From: Firm-13 sp037143795
Lineage (GTDB): Bacteria > Bacillota > Clostridia > Saccharofermentanales > Saccharofermentanaceae
NCBI GenBank assembly: GCA_037143795.1
Contig: JBAWXZ010000015.1
Span: 34,897-98,896 of the forward strand
Reading direction: 5' to 3'
DNA length: 64,000 nt
This document shows positions 16,345 through 25,695 of the stretch, piece by piece. Each line of letters starts with the position of its first letter. Positions within the stretch are counted from its first letter, which is position 1. The notes beneath the pieces are model-generated. The model made no database searches. It was not told the origin of the DNA and saw nothing but the letters and a program-made list of their open reading frames with translations. The position numbers were made by a program, and so were the translations under genes.

Positions 16345-16519
16345 AATGTCACTTGTCACAGCAATGACATTAATGACACGTACCTGTGCCAAATACATTA
16401 ATTCATGTTGTTGTCACAGGTTGGCGCTTACCTGTGCCAAATACGTAAAGTTATGTTGTTGTCACATGTCAAAACACCTGTGCCAAATCTATGTATTACA
16501 TACATACGTTGTTGTCACA
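16326..16519 (+). repeat. Iteron array, probable phage replication origin
   Basis: Four copies of a two-part unit begin at 16326, 16382, 16430 and 16476. Each has ACCTGTGCCAAAT followed after 10-20 bp by (T)TGTTGTCACA, with the first copy more divergent. Neighbouring half-sites form inverted repeats (TTGTCACAGGT and ACCTGTGCCAA, 16411-16440). The array starts in the last codons of the primase gene and fills the gap to rusA. Downstream, 16549-16576 forms a GC-rich hairpin (CAAGGGGG/CCCCCTTG). No gene is seen in 16345-16652. Confidence 0.8.
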
Positions 16520-16652
16520 CCCCCTAACCGTCTCGAATGGGTACACCACAAGGGGGCTTAAAAGCCGCCCCCCTTGCGGAGTGTCCCGTTCATCCAGAGA
16601 CTAAAGAGATTTTTGTCAAAAATGCGAAAGCTATAGATTGTGAGGTATCAAC

Positions 16653-17231
16653 ATGGGAGTGAGTGAGGAGCAAAGAGAACTAATAGCCGAGGAGCAGGGT
16701 GTCGATCTTTCTGAAGAGAATTCGAGTGATCCAGATGACTATCTATACACGTATGGAGACCTTGCAAAGCAGGGAGTCGAATTTGAATACATTGACCCGA
16801 AGGCATTTTGTGAATTCTTCATGGCAATGCAGGTGCCTACCAAAACGCACCAGGAGAAGTCGATCGCTGTCAGGAAAGGTAAACCTATCGTTTATGAGGA
16901 TGCCGAGCTCAAGTCCGTACGAGCGAAGCTGATGGCACACCTTGGGCAGCACATACCGAAGCAGAAGTACACGGGAGCATTGAGGCTGGTAACAAAGTGG
17001 TGCTTTGGGATCACAGGGAAGCATTACAACGGTGAGTACAAGATCACGAAGCCGGATACGGATAACCTGGTCAAGCTGCTGAAGGATTGCATGACGACCT
17101 GTGGGTACTGGACAGATGATGCGATTGTGGCTAGCGAGATCATTGAGAAGTTCTGGGCGGAGATTCCGGGAATCTACGTGCGGATTGAGAAACTGGAACT
17201 GGATCAACAGGAAAGGGAGATAAAAAAATGA
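16653..17231 (+). CDS. rusA: RusA-family Holliday junction resolvase
   Basis: A 192-residue protein. The C-terminal 125 residues match RusA: KPDTDNLVKLLKDCM and YWTDDAIVASEIIEKFW carry the conserved aspartates that bind metal. It would cut branched DNA during phage replication or packaging. The N-terminal 60 residues are acidic and not typical of the family. A GAGG site lies 7 bp upstream of ATG. It overlaps the next start by 4 bp. Confidence 0.88.
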   Translation: MGVSEEQRELIAEEQGVDLSEENSSDPDDYLYTYGDLAKQGVEFEYIDPKAFCEFFMAMQVPTKTHQEKSIAVRKGKPIVYEDAELKSVRAKLMAHLGQHIPKQKYTGALRLVTKWCFGITGKHYNGEYKITKPDTDNLVKLLKDCMTTCGYWTDDAIVASEIIEKFWAEIPGIYVRIEKLELDQQEREIKK

Positions 17232-18766
17232 TTAAGAATATTGAAATCAAAAAACTACATCCGCATTCGCGCAATCCACGCAAAGACCTTGGAGACCTGA
17301 CTGAACTGGCTGCATCCATTAAAGAAAACGGTGTGATGCAGAACCTAACAGTGGTGCCTGAAATGTCAGGTTATTGCCCATCGTGCACATTATTTATTCC
17401 TGGTATCGCCAGATGTAAGGAAGACCATGATAAGAACCACCGGCCCCCTTGTCCGAAATGGGACAGCAAGGGAACCTATACCGTCGTGATCGGTCACAGG
17501 CGTCTTGCAGCTGCTAGACTGGCCGGACTGGAAGAATTGCCCTGTTCCATCGTTGAAATGTCAGAACGCCAGCAAGTTGCAACGATGCTTTTGGAAAATA
17601 TGCAGCGTGCGGATCTTACGGTCTATGAACAGGCCAATGGATTTCAGATGATGCTTGACCTGGGCGATACAATAACCACTATCGCACAGCAGACAGGCTT
17701 TTCAGAGACAACAGTCCGGAACCGCGTAAAGCTGATGGAACTTGACATGGATAAGTTCAAAGCTTCGCAGGAACGTGGCGGTACCTTGATGGATTACATA
17801 CATTTGAGCGAGATTTCGGATCTGAAAAAAAGAAATGCTGTCCTTGAAACAGTCGGGACAAATGATTTCCAGTACAAGCTAAGAGGAGCAATCATCGAGC
17901 AAAAGGAAAAACAAAATCGGCCGATGATTAAAAAAGAGCTTGAAAGCTTTGCAACTCTGATCGAAGACAAAAATACTCATAAATACGAATACGTGTCGAG
18001 AATCGATCTTTGCAATTATGAACCTGGAAAGCTTATTCCGAAGGATTCAGGCAAGAAGAAGTACTTTTTCACATGGACTGATAAAAATAGTTACAACACC
18101 GCACTGTACAAGGAAGGCTACAAAGAAAAATCTATTCGCAGATCTCAAGCTGAAATAGATCTTGAAAAAGCAGTCCACGATGCGGAAGCAATGTTGAAGG
18201 ATCTCACTGCCCTCGCATATGAAACAAGGTTTGAATTTGTCAAAAGTGTTTCCATTAAAAAGAGTCAACTGCCTGATATTCTTGAATTCATTTGCAAAGC
18301 AACTCTCTATCAGGGAGTACACTATCGCACTTTTTCAGGAACATCTTTCCGGGAAGCTTTGAATATTGATGGAAGCCAATATACTCCAGAAATTCAAAAC
18401 AAATACTTCAATGCTTATGACGAAAATCCGCTAAGAGTCTCCGTTTTGAGTGCGTGGGCAATATTGGGTGATAGCAATGACACGGGATATTATCAAAAAA
18501 ATTATGGTCGTAGTCTGCCGCAATACAAAGAAAATGCATGCCTGGATTTGATTTATAAATTTTTGAAATGCTTGGGCTATGAAATGTCGTCGGAAGAAAT
18601 AGCACTTGCTGATGGTACCCATGATATCTTTCCCCAAAAAGCTGAAGGAGTCGAAGAAAAGCGATCCTGCCGGGTATGTGGATGCACAGAAGATAATGCT
18701 TGCCAGGGTGGATGCTATTGGGTAGAGCAAGATCTTTGCAGCCAGTGTGCAACTGAGCAGGAATAG
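17228..18766 (+). CDS. ParB/Spo0J-like protein with C-terminal Cys cluster
   Basis: A 512-residue protein. The N-terminal ParB-like domain (LHPHSRNPRKDLGDLTELAA, VVIGHRRLAAARLAGLEELP, ENMQRADLTVYEQANGFQMM) with an HTH (TTIAQQTGFSETTVRNRVKL) is clear in residues 1-175. Two Cys-x-x-Cys-type pairs interrupt it (YCPSC, CKED). The C-terminus has CRVCGCTEDNACQGGCYW and CSQC, a cluster I recall in many phage proteins. The middle is helical and unassigned. Such phage ParB-like proteins may act as nuclease or segregation/regulatory factors; partition in the lysogen is unlikely for an integrated element. Confidence 0.8.
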   Translation: MIKNIEIKKLHPHSRNPRKDLGDLTELAASIKENGVMQNLTVVPEMSGYCPSCTLFIPGIARCKEDHDKNHRPPCPKWDSKGTYTVVIGHRRLAAARLAGLEELPCSIVEMSERQQVATMLLENMQRADLTVYEQANGFQMMLDLGDTITTIAQQTGFSETTVRNRVKLMELDMDKFKASQERGGTLMDYIHLSEISDLKKRNAVLETVGTNDFQYKLRGAIIEQKEKQNRPMIKKELESFATLIEDKNTHKYEYVSRIDLCNYEPGKLIPKDSGKKKYFFTWTDKNSYNTALYKEGYKEKSIRRSQAEIDLEKAVHDAEAMLKDLTALAYETRFEFVKSVSIKKSQLPDILEFICKATLYQGVHYRTFSGTSFREALNIDGSQYTPEIQNKYFNAYDENPLRVSVLSAWAILGDSNDTGYYQKNYGRSLPQYKENACLDLIYKFLKCLGYEMSSEEIALADGTHDIFPQKAEGVEEKRSCRVCGCTEDNACQGGCYWVEQDLCSQCATEQE

Positions 18767-18788
18767 AAGAAGTAAAGGAGAAAGTGTT

Positions 18789-19658
18789 ATGAAACTTACA
18801 ATCGCAGAAATCAGGGATCATTATCGGAAAGCTACAGACAAGGATGCCGCTATCAAGGAACTGGCTGCTAGCGAAGAAGTATCAGAGCAGATGATCAAGT
18901 TTTATGTCAGAGGCAATACCGGACCAGTAAGACCTACAGAAACGCCGGCACAGTACATTACGAAAGCGTTTGCGCCGGTCCCTAAAAAAAGGAGAGGCAG
19001 ACCTGCCAAAAAGCACGAAGCAGACAAAAAGGTTGTCAAAACACCAAAAACCGTGATCGAAGTGCCTGAAATCGTGACCGCTGAGCCGGATCCTGTTATC
19101 GAGGAGCCGAAACCCAAAGACCCTACAGTGCAGTACACGCACTTCGAACCGGTTACCCAGCTTGAACGAGAGATGTTCTTTGCGGATATTGCAGATGATG
19201 AACCTGTGGAGCTGCAGAAGCCGCAAATGACACTTCTTGGCCAAGAGGTTAAGAATTTTGATGATGTGACCCGGGTCATGCAGGAAGCAAAAAAGGCAAA
19301 GGAAAAGAATGCAGCCGATAATATGAAATTCATGGAAGAGGCCGTAAAGGAAAAGGTAATGACAGATTCATTGCCGGTAATCGGTGTGATGGGATTCGGA
19401 TCACCGCGGACACTCTTCGATGCATCGACGCTGTCGGCCAGGATTATGCATAATATGCGCGCTGTATTTGAACCTAAGACCGTGTCGCCAGTCCTCCGCG
19501 CACAGACCGATGCAAACCTTCTCCCCATCATCCCTCGCTATGTTTGGGAGGAAAATCGAGCCCGTGAGGTAGCGGCTGCTATTGTTCGATTCGCTGAGGC
19601 ATTGAAGCCGATCCCTGCTGAGTGGGTGGAAGAGTATAACGCGAGGTACGGGGTATGA
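18789..19658 (+). CDS. Unknown early protein with AT-hook-like motif
   Basis: A 289-residue protein. The first 42 residues resemble a small HTH (IAEIRDHYRKATDKDAAIKE). KKRRGRPAKKH (about residues 61-71) is an AT-hook-type motif. Residues 72-115 are a Pro/Glu/Val-rich linker, and the rest is helical. It probably binds DNA. AAGGAG lies 8 bp before ATG. It overlaps the following gene by 4 bp. I do not recognise a family. Confidence 0.55.
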   Translation: MKLTIAEIRDHYRKATDKDAAIKELAASEEVSEQMIKFYVRGNTGPVRPTETPAQYITKAFAPVPKKRRGRPAKKHEADKKVVKTPKTVIEVPEIVTAEPDPVIEEPKPKDPTVQYTHFEPVTQLEREMFFADIADDEPVELQKPQMTLLGQEVKNFDDVTRVMQEAKKAKEKNAADNMKFMEEAVKEKVMTDSLPVIGVMGFGSPRTLFDASTLSARIMHNMRAVFEPKTVSPVLRAQTDANLLPIIPRYVWEENRAREVAAAIVRFAEALKPIPAEWVEEYNARYGV

Positions 19659-19927
19659 GCAAATGCAAATACCTAAGTGATACCGGAATCTGTAAAGTAA
19701 CATCGGACGGCGAAGTATCCGAACCCTGCGTTATGGGTCCGTGCGGTAAGGAAGCGTTTGAGGTGCAGCCACGATTTGATATGGCGGAAATGGAAGCAAT
19801 TCGGATTGTCCACTTTCTCGCATCTCTCCAGCTTCCTACACATCACAACAGTAAGAACATCGACATATATAAAGACGCAGTGGCGATTGTTCAGTATATG
19901 ACTGAGGAGGTAACCAAGCATGACTAA
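19655..19927 (+). CDS. Small Cys-containing early protein (90 residues)
   Basis: The start CKYLSDTGICKVTSDGEVSE followed by PCVMGPC has four or five cysteines and could bind zinc. The remainder is a helical segment. The start overlaps the previous stop (ATGA), and the end overlaps the next start. The function is unknown. Confidence 0.5.
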   Translation: MSKCKYLSDTGICKVTSDGEVSEPCVMGPCGKEAFEVQPRFDMAEMEAIRIVHFLASLQLPTHHNSKNIDIYKDAVAIVQYMTEEVTKHD

Positions 19928-20075
19928 AGATATAACCGTGAGACGCCGGATCCGATATCTGCTGGAATGCCTGCTGCTCATTGGAATCCTTGCCGGTGTT
20001 GGATACCTGTTTTACTCATTCATTTGGCCGTGGATCCGGATCTTTTGCATGATATATGGGGGTGAGTCATGGTAA
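19920..20075 (+). CDS. Small single-pass membrane protein (51 residues)
   Basis: A basic N-terminus (MTKDITVRRRIR) precedes a hydrophobic segment of about 25 residues (LLECLLLIGILAGVGYLFYS). The ribosome site GAGGAGG lies 8 bp upstream of ATG at 19920. It overlaps both neighbours by a few bases. The role is unknown. Confidence 0.5.
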   Translation: MTKDITVRRRIRYLLECLLLIGILAGVGYLFYSFIWPWIRIFCMIYGGESW

Positions 20076-20599
20076 CACGAGAACGGATCCGGTTTCTGCT
20101 GATACATCATAAAACAATCCGGAGTAACATTCGGAAGGCCAGAGAGATCGCGATAGAGATGGAAAGCGATTCAGATGTTATCGAAGCCCGCATCATGTCA
20201 GCAACCGATTACGCGAGGGATAAAGTCCAGACAGATGGAGACTCAAATGTGCTGACTATGTCCAGTGTCCGCAGGGAGCGATTTGAGCAGCGTAACGATG
20301 TCAGCATGAGGAACTTCATCATAAATGCCCAAGAGGCCGAAATAGAGCACCTGGACTGCGCCGTATTTAACCTTCATCCGATACAGCAAGAGACTGTTAT
20401 AGATCGATTCTATGACGGTCTCACGATGCGCGAGGTATGTAGTAAACGTCATTACTCGAAGCGTAATGTAATCCGGATGACGAATAAAGCAATTGATGAC
20501 ATCACATGTATATTCAATCTGCATGATGCTCAGAGTATCGAGAATCCCCGAAATGATATTGCCGTAAAAGTTGGCACCCCATGTCACCTTAACGAGTGA
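20069..20599 (+). CDS. Sigma-like late-gene transcription regulator (ArpU/RinA type)
   Basis: A 176-residue protein whose end carries a sigma region 4-like HTH (FYDGLTMREVCSKRHYSKRN followed by VIRMTNKAIDDI). The position at the end of the early operon, just before a terminator and the terminase, is that of ArpU/RinA-type late activators. The GGGGGTG site is 5 bp before ATG. It probably switches on the late operon. Confidence 0.72.
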   Translation: MVTRERIRFLLIHHKTIRSNIRKAREIAIEMESDSDVIEARIMSATDYARDKVQTDGDSNVLTMSSVRRERFEQRNDVSMRNFIINAQEAEIEHLDCAVFNLHPIQQETVIDRFYDGLTMREVCSKRHYSKRNVIRMTNKAIDDITCIFNLHDAQSIENPRNDIAVKVGTPCHLNE

Positions 20600-20646
20600 T
20601 ATTCTTAAGCTGTTGATTTCCACAGATGGACCTCCATTCATCGTAG

Positions 20647-20678
20647 CCCCGATTGTTTAAGCGCAGTCGGGGTTTCTT
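20647..20678 (+). terminator. Terminator between early and late operons
   Basis: CCCCGATTG (20647-20655) pairs with CAGTCGGGG (20664-20672), one wobble, followed by TTTCTTT. The remaining stretch up to the terminase start at 20813 shows no clear gene; the late promoter probably lies there. Confidence 0.8.
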
Positions 20679-20812
20679 TATGTCGTCAAATGGTTCCCTC
20701 CACCAGACGGCCACAACGAGGATCCGGAACCTCGGTAAAAACTTCGTGCGCATCCCGGCGCTGCACAATACCGGGATCCCGAAAGGGAAATCAGAAAAGG
20801 AAGGTGGGTGCT

Positions 20813-22822
20813 TTGGCCAATGAAAAACGTTCAGAGGCGAAACGCCTGTTTCTTGAAGAACACTTATCCTTAACCCAGATAGCAGAGATATTGAATGTTC
20901 CTGCTGGAACTGTTAGAGGATGGAAAAGCAAGGATAATTGGGAACAGAACAGAACGCTGGAACGCGAAGAGAAAACGGAACGTTCCAAACAAAAAAAGAC
21001 GGAATACTTTGAACCGAAGAAGCATAAAAACAGAATGGAGATTTCAACTAATGTTGAGATTCCTCTGACCGAAGGTCAGGAGTTGTTTTGTCAGATCTTT
21101 GTTAAGCAGCTCAATGCCACAATGGCATACCTTAGAAGTCATATTGGATGCTCGTACAATACGGCGATGACCAACGGATCCCAGACACTGAGAAACACTA
21201 AGGTTAGGGCAAGGATCGAACAGCTTAAAATTGAAAAGCTGAATACTATCATGGTTGGCAAAGAAGACATCATCGAAAAACATATGCGCATCGCCTTTGC
21301 CGATATTACAAACTATGCGACCTGGGGATTCGACGGCTATGATAATCAATTTGCGGCAACTCCTTCCCAAATGGTGGATGGGGACCTGGTCAAGACAATT
21401 TCCAAATCAGACAAGGGATTCAGGATAGAGCTACATGATCCGCAGAAGTCTTTAGAGTGGCTATCAAATTACTTTGGTATGAATCCTATGGATCAGCACA
21501 AAATTGATTTTGATATGAGGAAGTTGGCACTCGAAGAAAATAAACTGGCTATTGAAAAAGCAACGGCCTCAGCTGCCGGATCCGTTATCATACCTGACGC
21601 TGTCTGGCGCGGCCTGATGAATGATGCTTATGCCGATCACCTGTTAGCACAGCAGACCACACAGATATTCTTCGGAGGATCCTCTTCAGGTAAGTCATTC
21701 GCTATTCTTGGCCAGCGCACTGTCCGGGATGTCATGTCTGGGAAGAGAAACTATCTGATCGTTCGTAAGACTGGCCGCACTCTCCGAAATTCCTCGTTCA
21801 ATGAGGTTTGGAAGTGTATAAGCCGCATGGACCTGGAAGGCGAATTTAACCGCAATAAGACCGATATGGTCATCACGCATAAAGCATCTGGCTGTCAGAT
21901 TCTTTTCTGTGGCCTGGACGATGTTGAAAAGGTCAAGTCAATTACTCCTCAGGTCGGTGTCATAACAGACATCGTGATCGAGGAAGCGACAGAGACCGAG
22001 TACAACGACTACAAGAGCCTGAAAAAGCGTCTTCGCGGTGGTGATGAAACAATCATCAAGCGCATGGTGTTGCTATTTAACCCTATCCTGCAGGACCACT
22101 GGATTTATACAGAGTTCTTTGCCGGTAAGTGGGATGACACGAAGAACTACTATGCTGACAACAAGCTGCTGATCTTGCGAACCACATACAAGGACAATCG
22201 TTGGCTGACTGCAGACGACATCACGAAGCTCGAAGACGAGACCGACAAGTATTACTACGACGTATATACCCTCGGTAAATGGGGCGTACTTGGAAACCTT
22301 ATCTTCACGAACTGGGAGACCAAGGACCTCACTGAAATCGCTAAAGCAACGAACCGTTTTTATAACGGCTTGGACTTTGGCTTTTATCCGGATCCTGCGG
22401 CTTATGTGCGCATGGGTTATAACCGGGCAAAGAAAGAAGTTTACATCTTCAAGGAACTTGGCGGTACGGACATGACCAATGACGTTCTGGCGGAACTCTT
22501 AAAGCCGGTCATTCGGAAAGAGACACTAACCTGTGATTCAGCTGAGCCTAAGAGCATTCAAGAGCTGAATAACTTTGGTCTGAATGCCATTCCGGTTGTA
22601 AAGGGCCCCGGCTCAGTTGAGTTCTCTATCAAGTGGCTGCAGCGTCAGAAGATCTACATTGATCCTCGATGCATCGCAACGATTATGGAATTTAAGAAGT
22701 ACAAATACAAAGAAGACCGAAACGGCAGGGTGCTGCCTGAGCCGGTGGACAGAGACAATCATTATGTCGATAGTTCACGCTACGCATTAATGGATGTCAT
22801 GGTAGAAACAAAGGTGGTGTGA
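20813..22822 (+). CDS. Terminase with fused small and large subunits
   Basis: A 669-residue protein joining both packaging subunits. Residues about 5-45 are an HTH (FLEEHLSLTQIAEILNVPAG). Residues about 80-170 are a Terminase_2-like small-subunit domain (LTEGQELFCQIFVKQLNATM). From about 265 it is a PBSX/Terminase_3-type large subunit with Walker A GGSSSGKS (288-295), Walker B DIVIEEATET (about 386) and a nuclease domain starting near YNGLDFGFYPDPAAY. The start is TTG at 20813, chosen because AAGGTGG lies 6 bp upstream; no ATG is suitably placed. No stop separates the two parts, so this is a real fusion and not two genes. Confidence 0.88.
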   Translation: MANEKRSEAKRLFLEEHLSLTQIAEILNVPAGTVRGWKSKDNWEQNRTLEREEKTERSKQKKTEYFEPKKHKNRMEISTNVEIPLTEGQELFCQIFVKQLNATMAYLRSHIGCSYNTAMTNGSQTLRNTKVRARIEQLKIEKLNTIMVGKEDIIEKHMRIAFADITNYATWGFDGYDNQFAATPSQMVDGDLVKTISKSDKGFRIELHDPQKSLEWLSNYFGMNPMDQHKIDFDMRKLALEENKLAIEKATASAAGSVIIPDAVWRGLMNDAYADHLLAQQTTQIFFGGSSSGKSFAILGQRTVRDVMSGKRNYLIVRKTGRTLRNSSFNEVWKCISRMDLEGEFNRNKTDMVITHKASGCQILFCGLDDVEKVKSITPQVGVITDIVIEEATETEYNDYKSLKKRLRGGDETIIKRMVLLFNPILQDHWIYTEFFAGKWDDTKNYYADNKLLILRTTYKDNRWLTADDITKLEDETDKYYYDVYTLGKWGVLGNLIFTNWETKDLTEIAKATNRFYNGLDFGFYPDPAAYVRMGYNRAKKEVYIFKELGGTDMTNDVLAELLKPVIRKETLTCDSAEPKSIQELNNFGLNAIPVVKGPGSVEFSIKWLQRQKIYIDPRCIATIMEFKKYKYKEDRNGRVLPEPVDRDNHYVDSSRYALMDVMVETKVV

Positions 22823-22824
22823 GA

Positions 22825-24411
22825 ATGCTGATTACAGAAACCGATCTTATCAACATGAGGATCAGTGAAGGCGCGACCATGAACAATGCGCAGATCCTCG
22901 CGGAGCTGATCACGGCTCACGACACTGACCCCGGACGCGTAAGAGCCATTGATGCTGATCGATATTACAAATTTGAGCAGGATATCAAAGGGCTGGACTT
23001 CCAAACAGTCACGATCATAAATTCTGATGATGCTGAAGAGGAATTCAAGAATAAGAACCGCAGTAACGTGCGTATCCAGCACCGCTTCCTCTTCAACCAG
23101 GTCGAGCAGAAGATCGGATACATCTCCGGTAAAGAGCCGACGATCGCAGTGGACAATGCAAAGCCAAGCGAAGCAGGTACCGGCGGTAATGAAGAGTTCT
23201 TATTTCAGACCGCCCTCACGAATACCACTGATGCGAAGTTCCGCAAGGTACTTCTGCAGTGGCAGCGCAAGACCTCGCTGCATGGTGTGTCCTGGCTTCA
23301 TGAATACAAGGATGCGCAGGGCAAGCTTAGGCAAGTGATTATTGGTCGTGACAGCTTCATCCCGATTTACGACACTGCCTATGAGCAGGATCTGCTTGAG
23401 GGTATTTATTACTTCCCGATTGAACAACGCACCGGTACCGATAAGAAGATCATCTTCAAAGCGCAGTGGTGGACGGCCAAGGATGTCACGTACTGGATCC
23501 AGCAAGGAACCAGCTATATCATGGACCCGGATTACCCGGTCAATCCTGCGCCACACTACTGGGAAGTGATCAGGGTAAATGGCCCGGACGGTGTTACGCA
23601 GATTGAGAAATCCCGAACACCTATATCGTGGGGCAGGATCCCATTCATCGAACAGGCAAATAACGCTGACAAGCTCACGGATCTTGAGCCTATCAAGGAT
23701 CTAATCGATGCCTATGACCTGGTATCCAGTAAAGGCACAAATAACCTGATGGACTTCAATGAGTTTTATGCGGTTATCCAGGGCTTTGGCGGAGACACAG
23801 CATCAGCTATCGTAAAGAAGCTTGAAGTCAATCGTGCTGTATCCGTGGGTGGCACAAACGGCAGCATAGAGATGAAGCAGCTGGATCTGCAGATGGCCGG
23901 CCGTATTGATTGGCTCAAGGAGCTTTGGAAAGCTATTCATGTCTTTGGCCAGGCAGTTGATGTCAGTAATGACCAGATGGGCACCGCGCCTTCTGGTGTG
24001 TCCCTCAAGTTCCAGTACACACTGCTGGACCTTAAGGCTAACAACATGATCATCGAGGCAGAAACCGCACTTAAGGATCATCTGGCATTCATTACCGGGG
24101 AGATCAATAAGCGCGACGGCAAGAAGTATGATCCGGAGATGATCCGGGTGTCCTTCAATAAGTCGCAGATCACAAATGATGCCGAGACCGTTCAGATGAT
24201 TATGAATTCTGACAATCTGGTGCCTGAGAGAATCCTCCTGGCCGCGCATCCGCTTGTAACGGATGTTGATCAGGCATATAAGGACTTGCTCGAACAGCGT
24301 AAGCAGAAGCTCGAAGAACAGCGTGCGCAGTTTGGTGAGTTCGGGGGGCAGGCAAACACCGGCAACACGGATCCTGCCACTCAGGAGAATATAACGACGC
24401 AGCAGAAGTGA
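22825..24411 (+). CDS. Phage portal protein (SPP1 gp6 type)
   Basis: A 528-residue portal of the Phage_prot_Gp6 family. It would form the dodecameric DNA channel at one capsid vertex. Matching segments are NRSNVRIQHRFLFNQVEQKI near residues 75-95, IPFIEQANNADKLTDLEPIK near 274, and the long C-terminal helical wing that ends in a Gln-rich tail. AAAGGTGG lies upstream of ATG at 22825, 2 bp after the terminase stop, so the two are co-translated. Confidence 0.9.
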   Translation: MLITETDLINMRISEGATMNNAQILAELITAHDTDPGRVRAIDADRYYKFEQDIKGLDFQTVTIINSDDAEEEFKNKNRSNVRIQHRFLFNQVEQKIGYISGKEPTIAVDNAKPSEAGTGGNEEFLFQTALTNTTDAKFRKVLLQWQRKTSLHGVSWLHEYKDAQGKLRQVIIGRDSFIPIYDTAYEQDLLEGIYYFPIEQRTGTDKKIIFKAQWWTAKDVTYWIQQGTSYIMDPDYPVNPAPHYWEVIRVNGPDGVTQIEKSRTPISWGRIPFIEQANNADKLTDLEPIKDLIDAYDLVSSKGTNNLMDFNEFYAVIQGFGGDTASAIVKKLEVNRAVSVGGTNGSIEMKQLDLQMAGRIDWLKELWKAIHVFGQAVDVSNDQMGTAPSGVSLKFQYTLLDLKANNMIIEAETALKDHLAFITGEINKRDGKKYDPEMIRVSFNKSQITNDAETVQMIMNSDNLVPERILLAAHPLVTDVDQAYKDLLEQRKQKLEEQRAQFGEFGGQANTGNTDPATQENITTQQK

Positions 24412-24419
24412 GGTAGACC

Positions 24420-25484
24420 ATGAGTAAGCCGCAAGAGTACTGGGATGAAAGAGCGCTCGAACGACTTACTCTGATCGAGCGCAACAGTTCTCAGTACTTT
24501 GATCAGGTCGCAAAACTATACACGAATGCAAAGCTGCAGATCTATGCCGACATTGAGCGGATCCTCGCGAAGTATGTTAAGGATGCTGGGCTTGGGATCG
24601 AACAGGCCAGAGAGCTTCTGACAGTAAGAGAATCACAGGACTTCCTCGATGGACTGCGCAAGCAGCTTGCTACAGTCGAGGATCCTCAGATTCGCCGGCA
24701 GCTACTCAATCAGTTGAACGCTCCTGCCTATCGCGCCCGTATCAGTCGCCTGCAGGCCGTAGAAGCCTCGATAGATACACACATCAAGATGATTGCACCG
24801 CAGGAGTCGGCTATCTTAAAGGACAGCCTGATCAGTACTGCAGATCTTTCTTACTATCGCACCCTGTACGACTATCAGAGAGGCACAGGTCTTGGATTTT
24901 CCTTCAATAGTCTGTCCGAAGAAGTTATCCAGCGAGCCCTCGATGAGAATTGGAGCGGCAAGGATTTTTCAAAGCGGATCTGGACCAATGCTGAGACGGT
25001 AGCATCCAGGACAAAAGACATCGTACAGCAGAACGTCATGACAGGTCGGAGTTGGAGAAGGTGTCAGCAGGATCTTACTGGGTATGTTGATACCAGGAAC
25101 GCCGGCGCCGAGTATGCAGCGGAGAGGTTGCTCCGGACAGAGACGAACCATATACACAATGAGATCACAGCCGAAGCACACAAAGAAATGGGTGTGAAGA
25201 AGTATCACTTTCTGGCCACTCTGGATAGCAAGACATCCCCTACATGCCAGAAGCATGACGGTAATATCGATCCGGGTACAAAGGAGGAATACACGTATGA
25301 AAATAAGAAAATAGGCGTCAACTTCCCTCCGCTGCATCCATTCTGCAGGTCAGTCATTAATGCCCGCCTTAATCCGGACATTGAAGCCAGACTCGTAAGA
25401 CGGGCAAAGGATACCAAGACAGGTAAGGTTACAGTCGTACCGTATAACATGACATATCCGGAATGGAGGAAACAGGCAGCATGA
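24420..25484 (+). CDS. Minor head protein (SPP1 gp7 / Mu gpF type)
   Basis: A 354-residue minor capsid protein. The C-terminal third has the Mu F-like signature (LLRTETNHIHNEITAEAHKE, LDSKTSPTCQKHDGN, FPPLHPFCRSVINAR). It is usually a few copies per head that bind the portal. GAGGT lies 5 bp upstream of ATG. It overlaps the next start by 4 bp. Confidence 0.9.
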   Translation: MSKPQEYWDERALERLTLIERNSSQYFDQVAKLYTNAKLQIYADIERILAKYVKDAGLGIEQARELLTVRESQDFLDGLRKQLATVEDPQIRRQLLNQLNAPAYRARISRLQAVEASIDTHIKMIAPQESAILKDSLISTADLSYYRTLYDYQRGTGLGFSFNSLSEEVIQRALDENWSGKDFSKRIWTNAETVASRTKDIVQQNVMTGRSWRRCQQDLTGYVDTRNAGAEYAAERLLRTETNHIHNEITAEAHKEMGVKKYHFLATLDSKTSPTCQKHDGNIDPGTKEEYTYENKKIGVNFPPLHPFCRSVINARLNPDIEARLVRRAKDTKTGKVTVVPYNMTYPEWRKQAA

Positions 25485-25693
25485 AGTGTCCTTACAACAG
25501 CAATTACATAACCGTGCATGTTGAAAAACCATTACGCTACTTTGAGCATGCGACAGAAGATGCAAGTGGTTGTCCGGAAGTGCTGCACATGTGGCAACAC
25601 GATTCCTCGGATACTACTGAATTTCATTTGCATGACTGTTTAAAAGAAGAATGCGCAGCCTGGCAGAATGGCCACTGCGTAAGAACGTCATAA
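25481..25693 (+). CDS. Small Cys-containing protein behind the minor head gene
   Basis: A 70-residue protein starting at the ATGA overlap. It has MKCPYN at the start and CLKEECAAWQNGHC at the end, so it may bind zinc. Proteins like this occur at this position in other Clostridia phages; the function is unknown. GGAGG lies 14 bp upstream. Confidence 0.55.
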   Translation: MKCPYNSNYITVHVEKPLRYFEHATEDASGCPEVLHMWQHDSSDTTEFHLHDCLKEECAAWQNGHCVRTS

Positions 25694-25695
25694 TG

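Noticed and set aside
16326..16519. CRISPR array
   Set aside because: Repeats are two-part, spacing is irregular (46-56 bp), units are imperfect and no cas genes are present; an origin fits better.
16283..16561. A 92-codon plus-strand frame over the iterons
   Set aside because: Its Cys-rich repeated sequence results only from the DNA repeats; no ribosome site and it overlaps the primase end.
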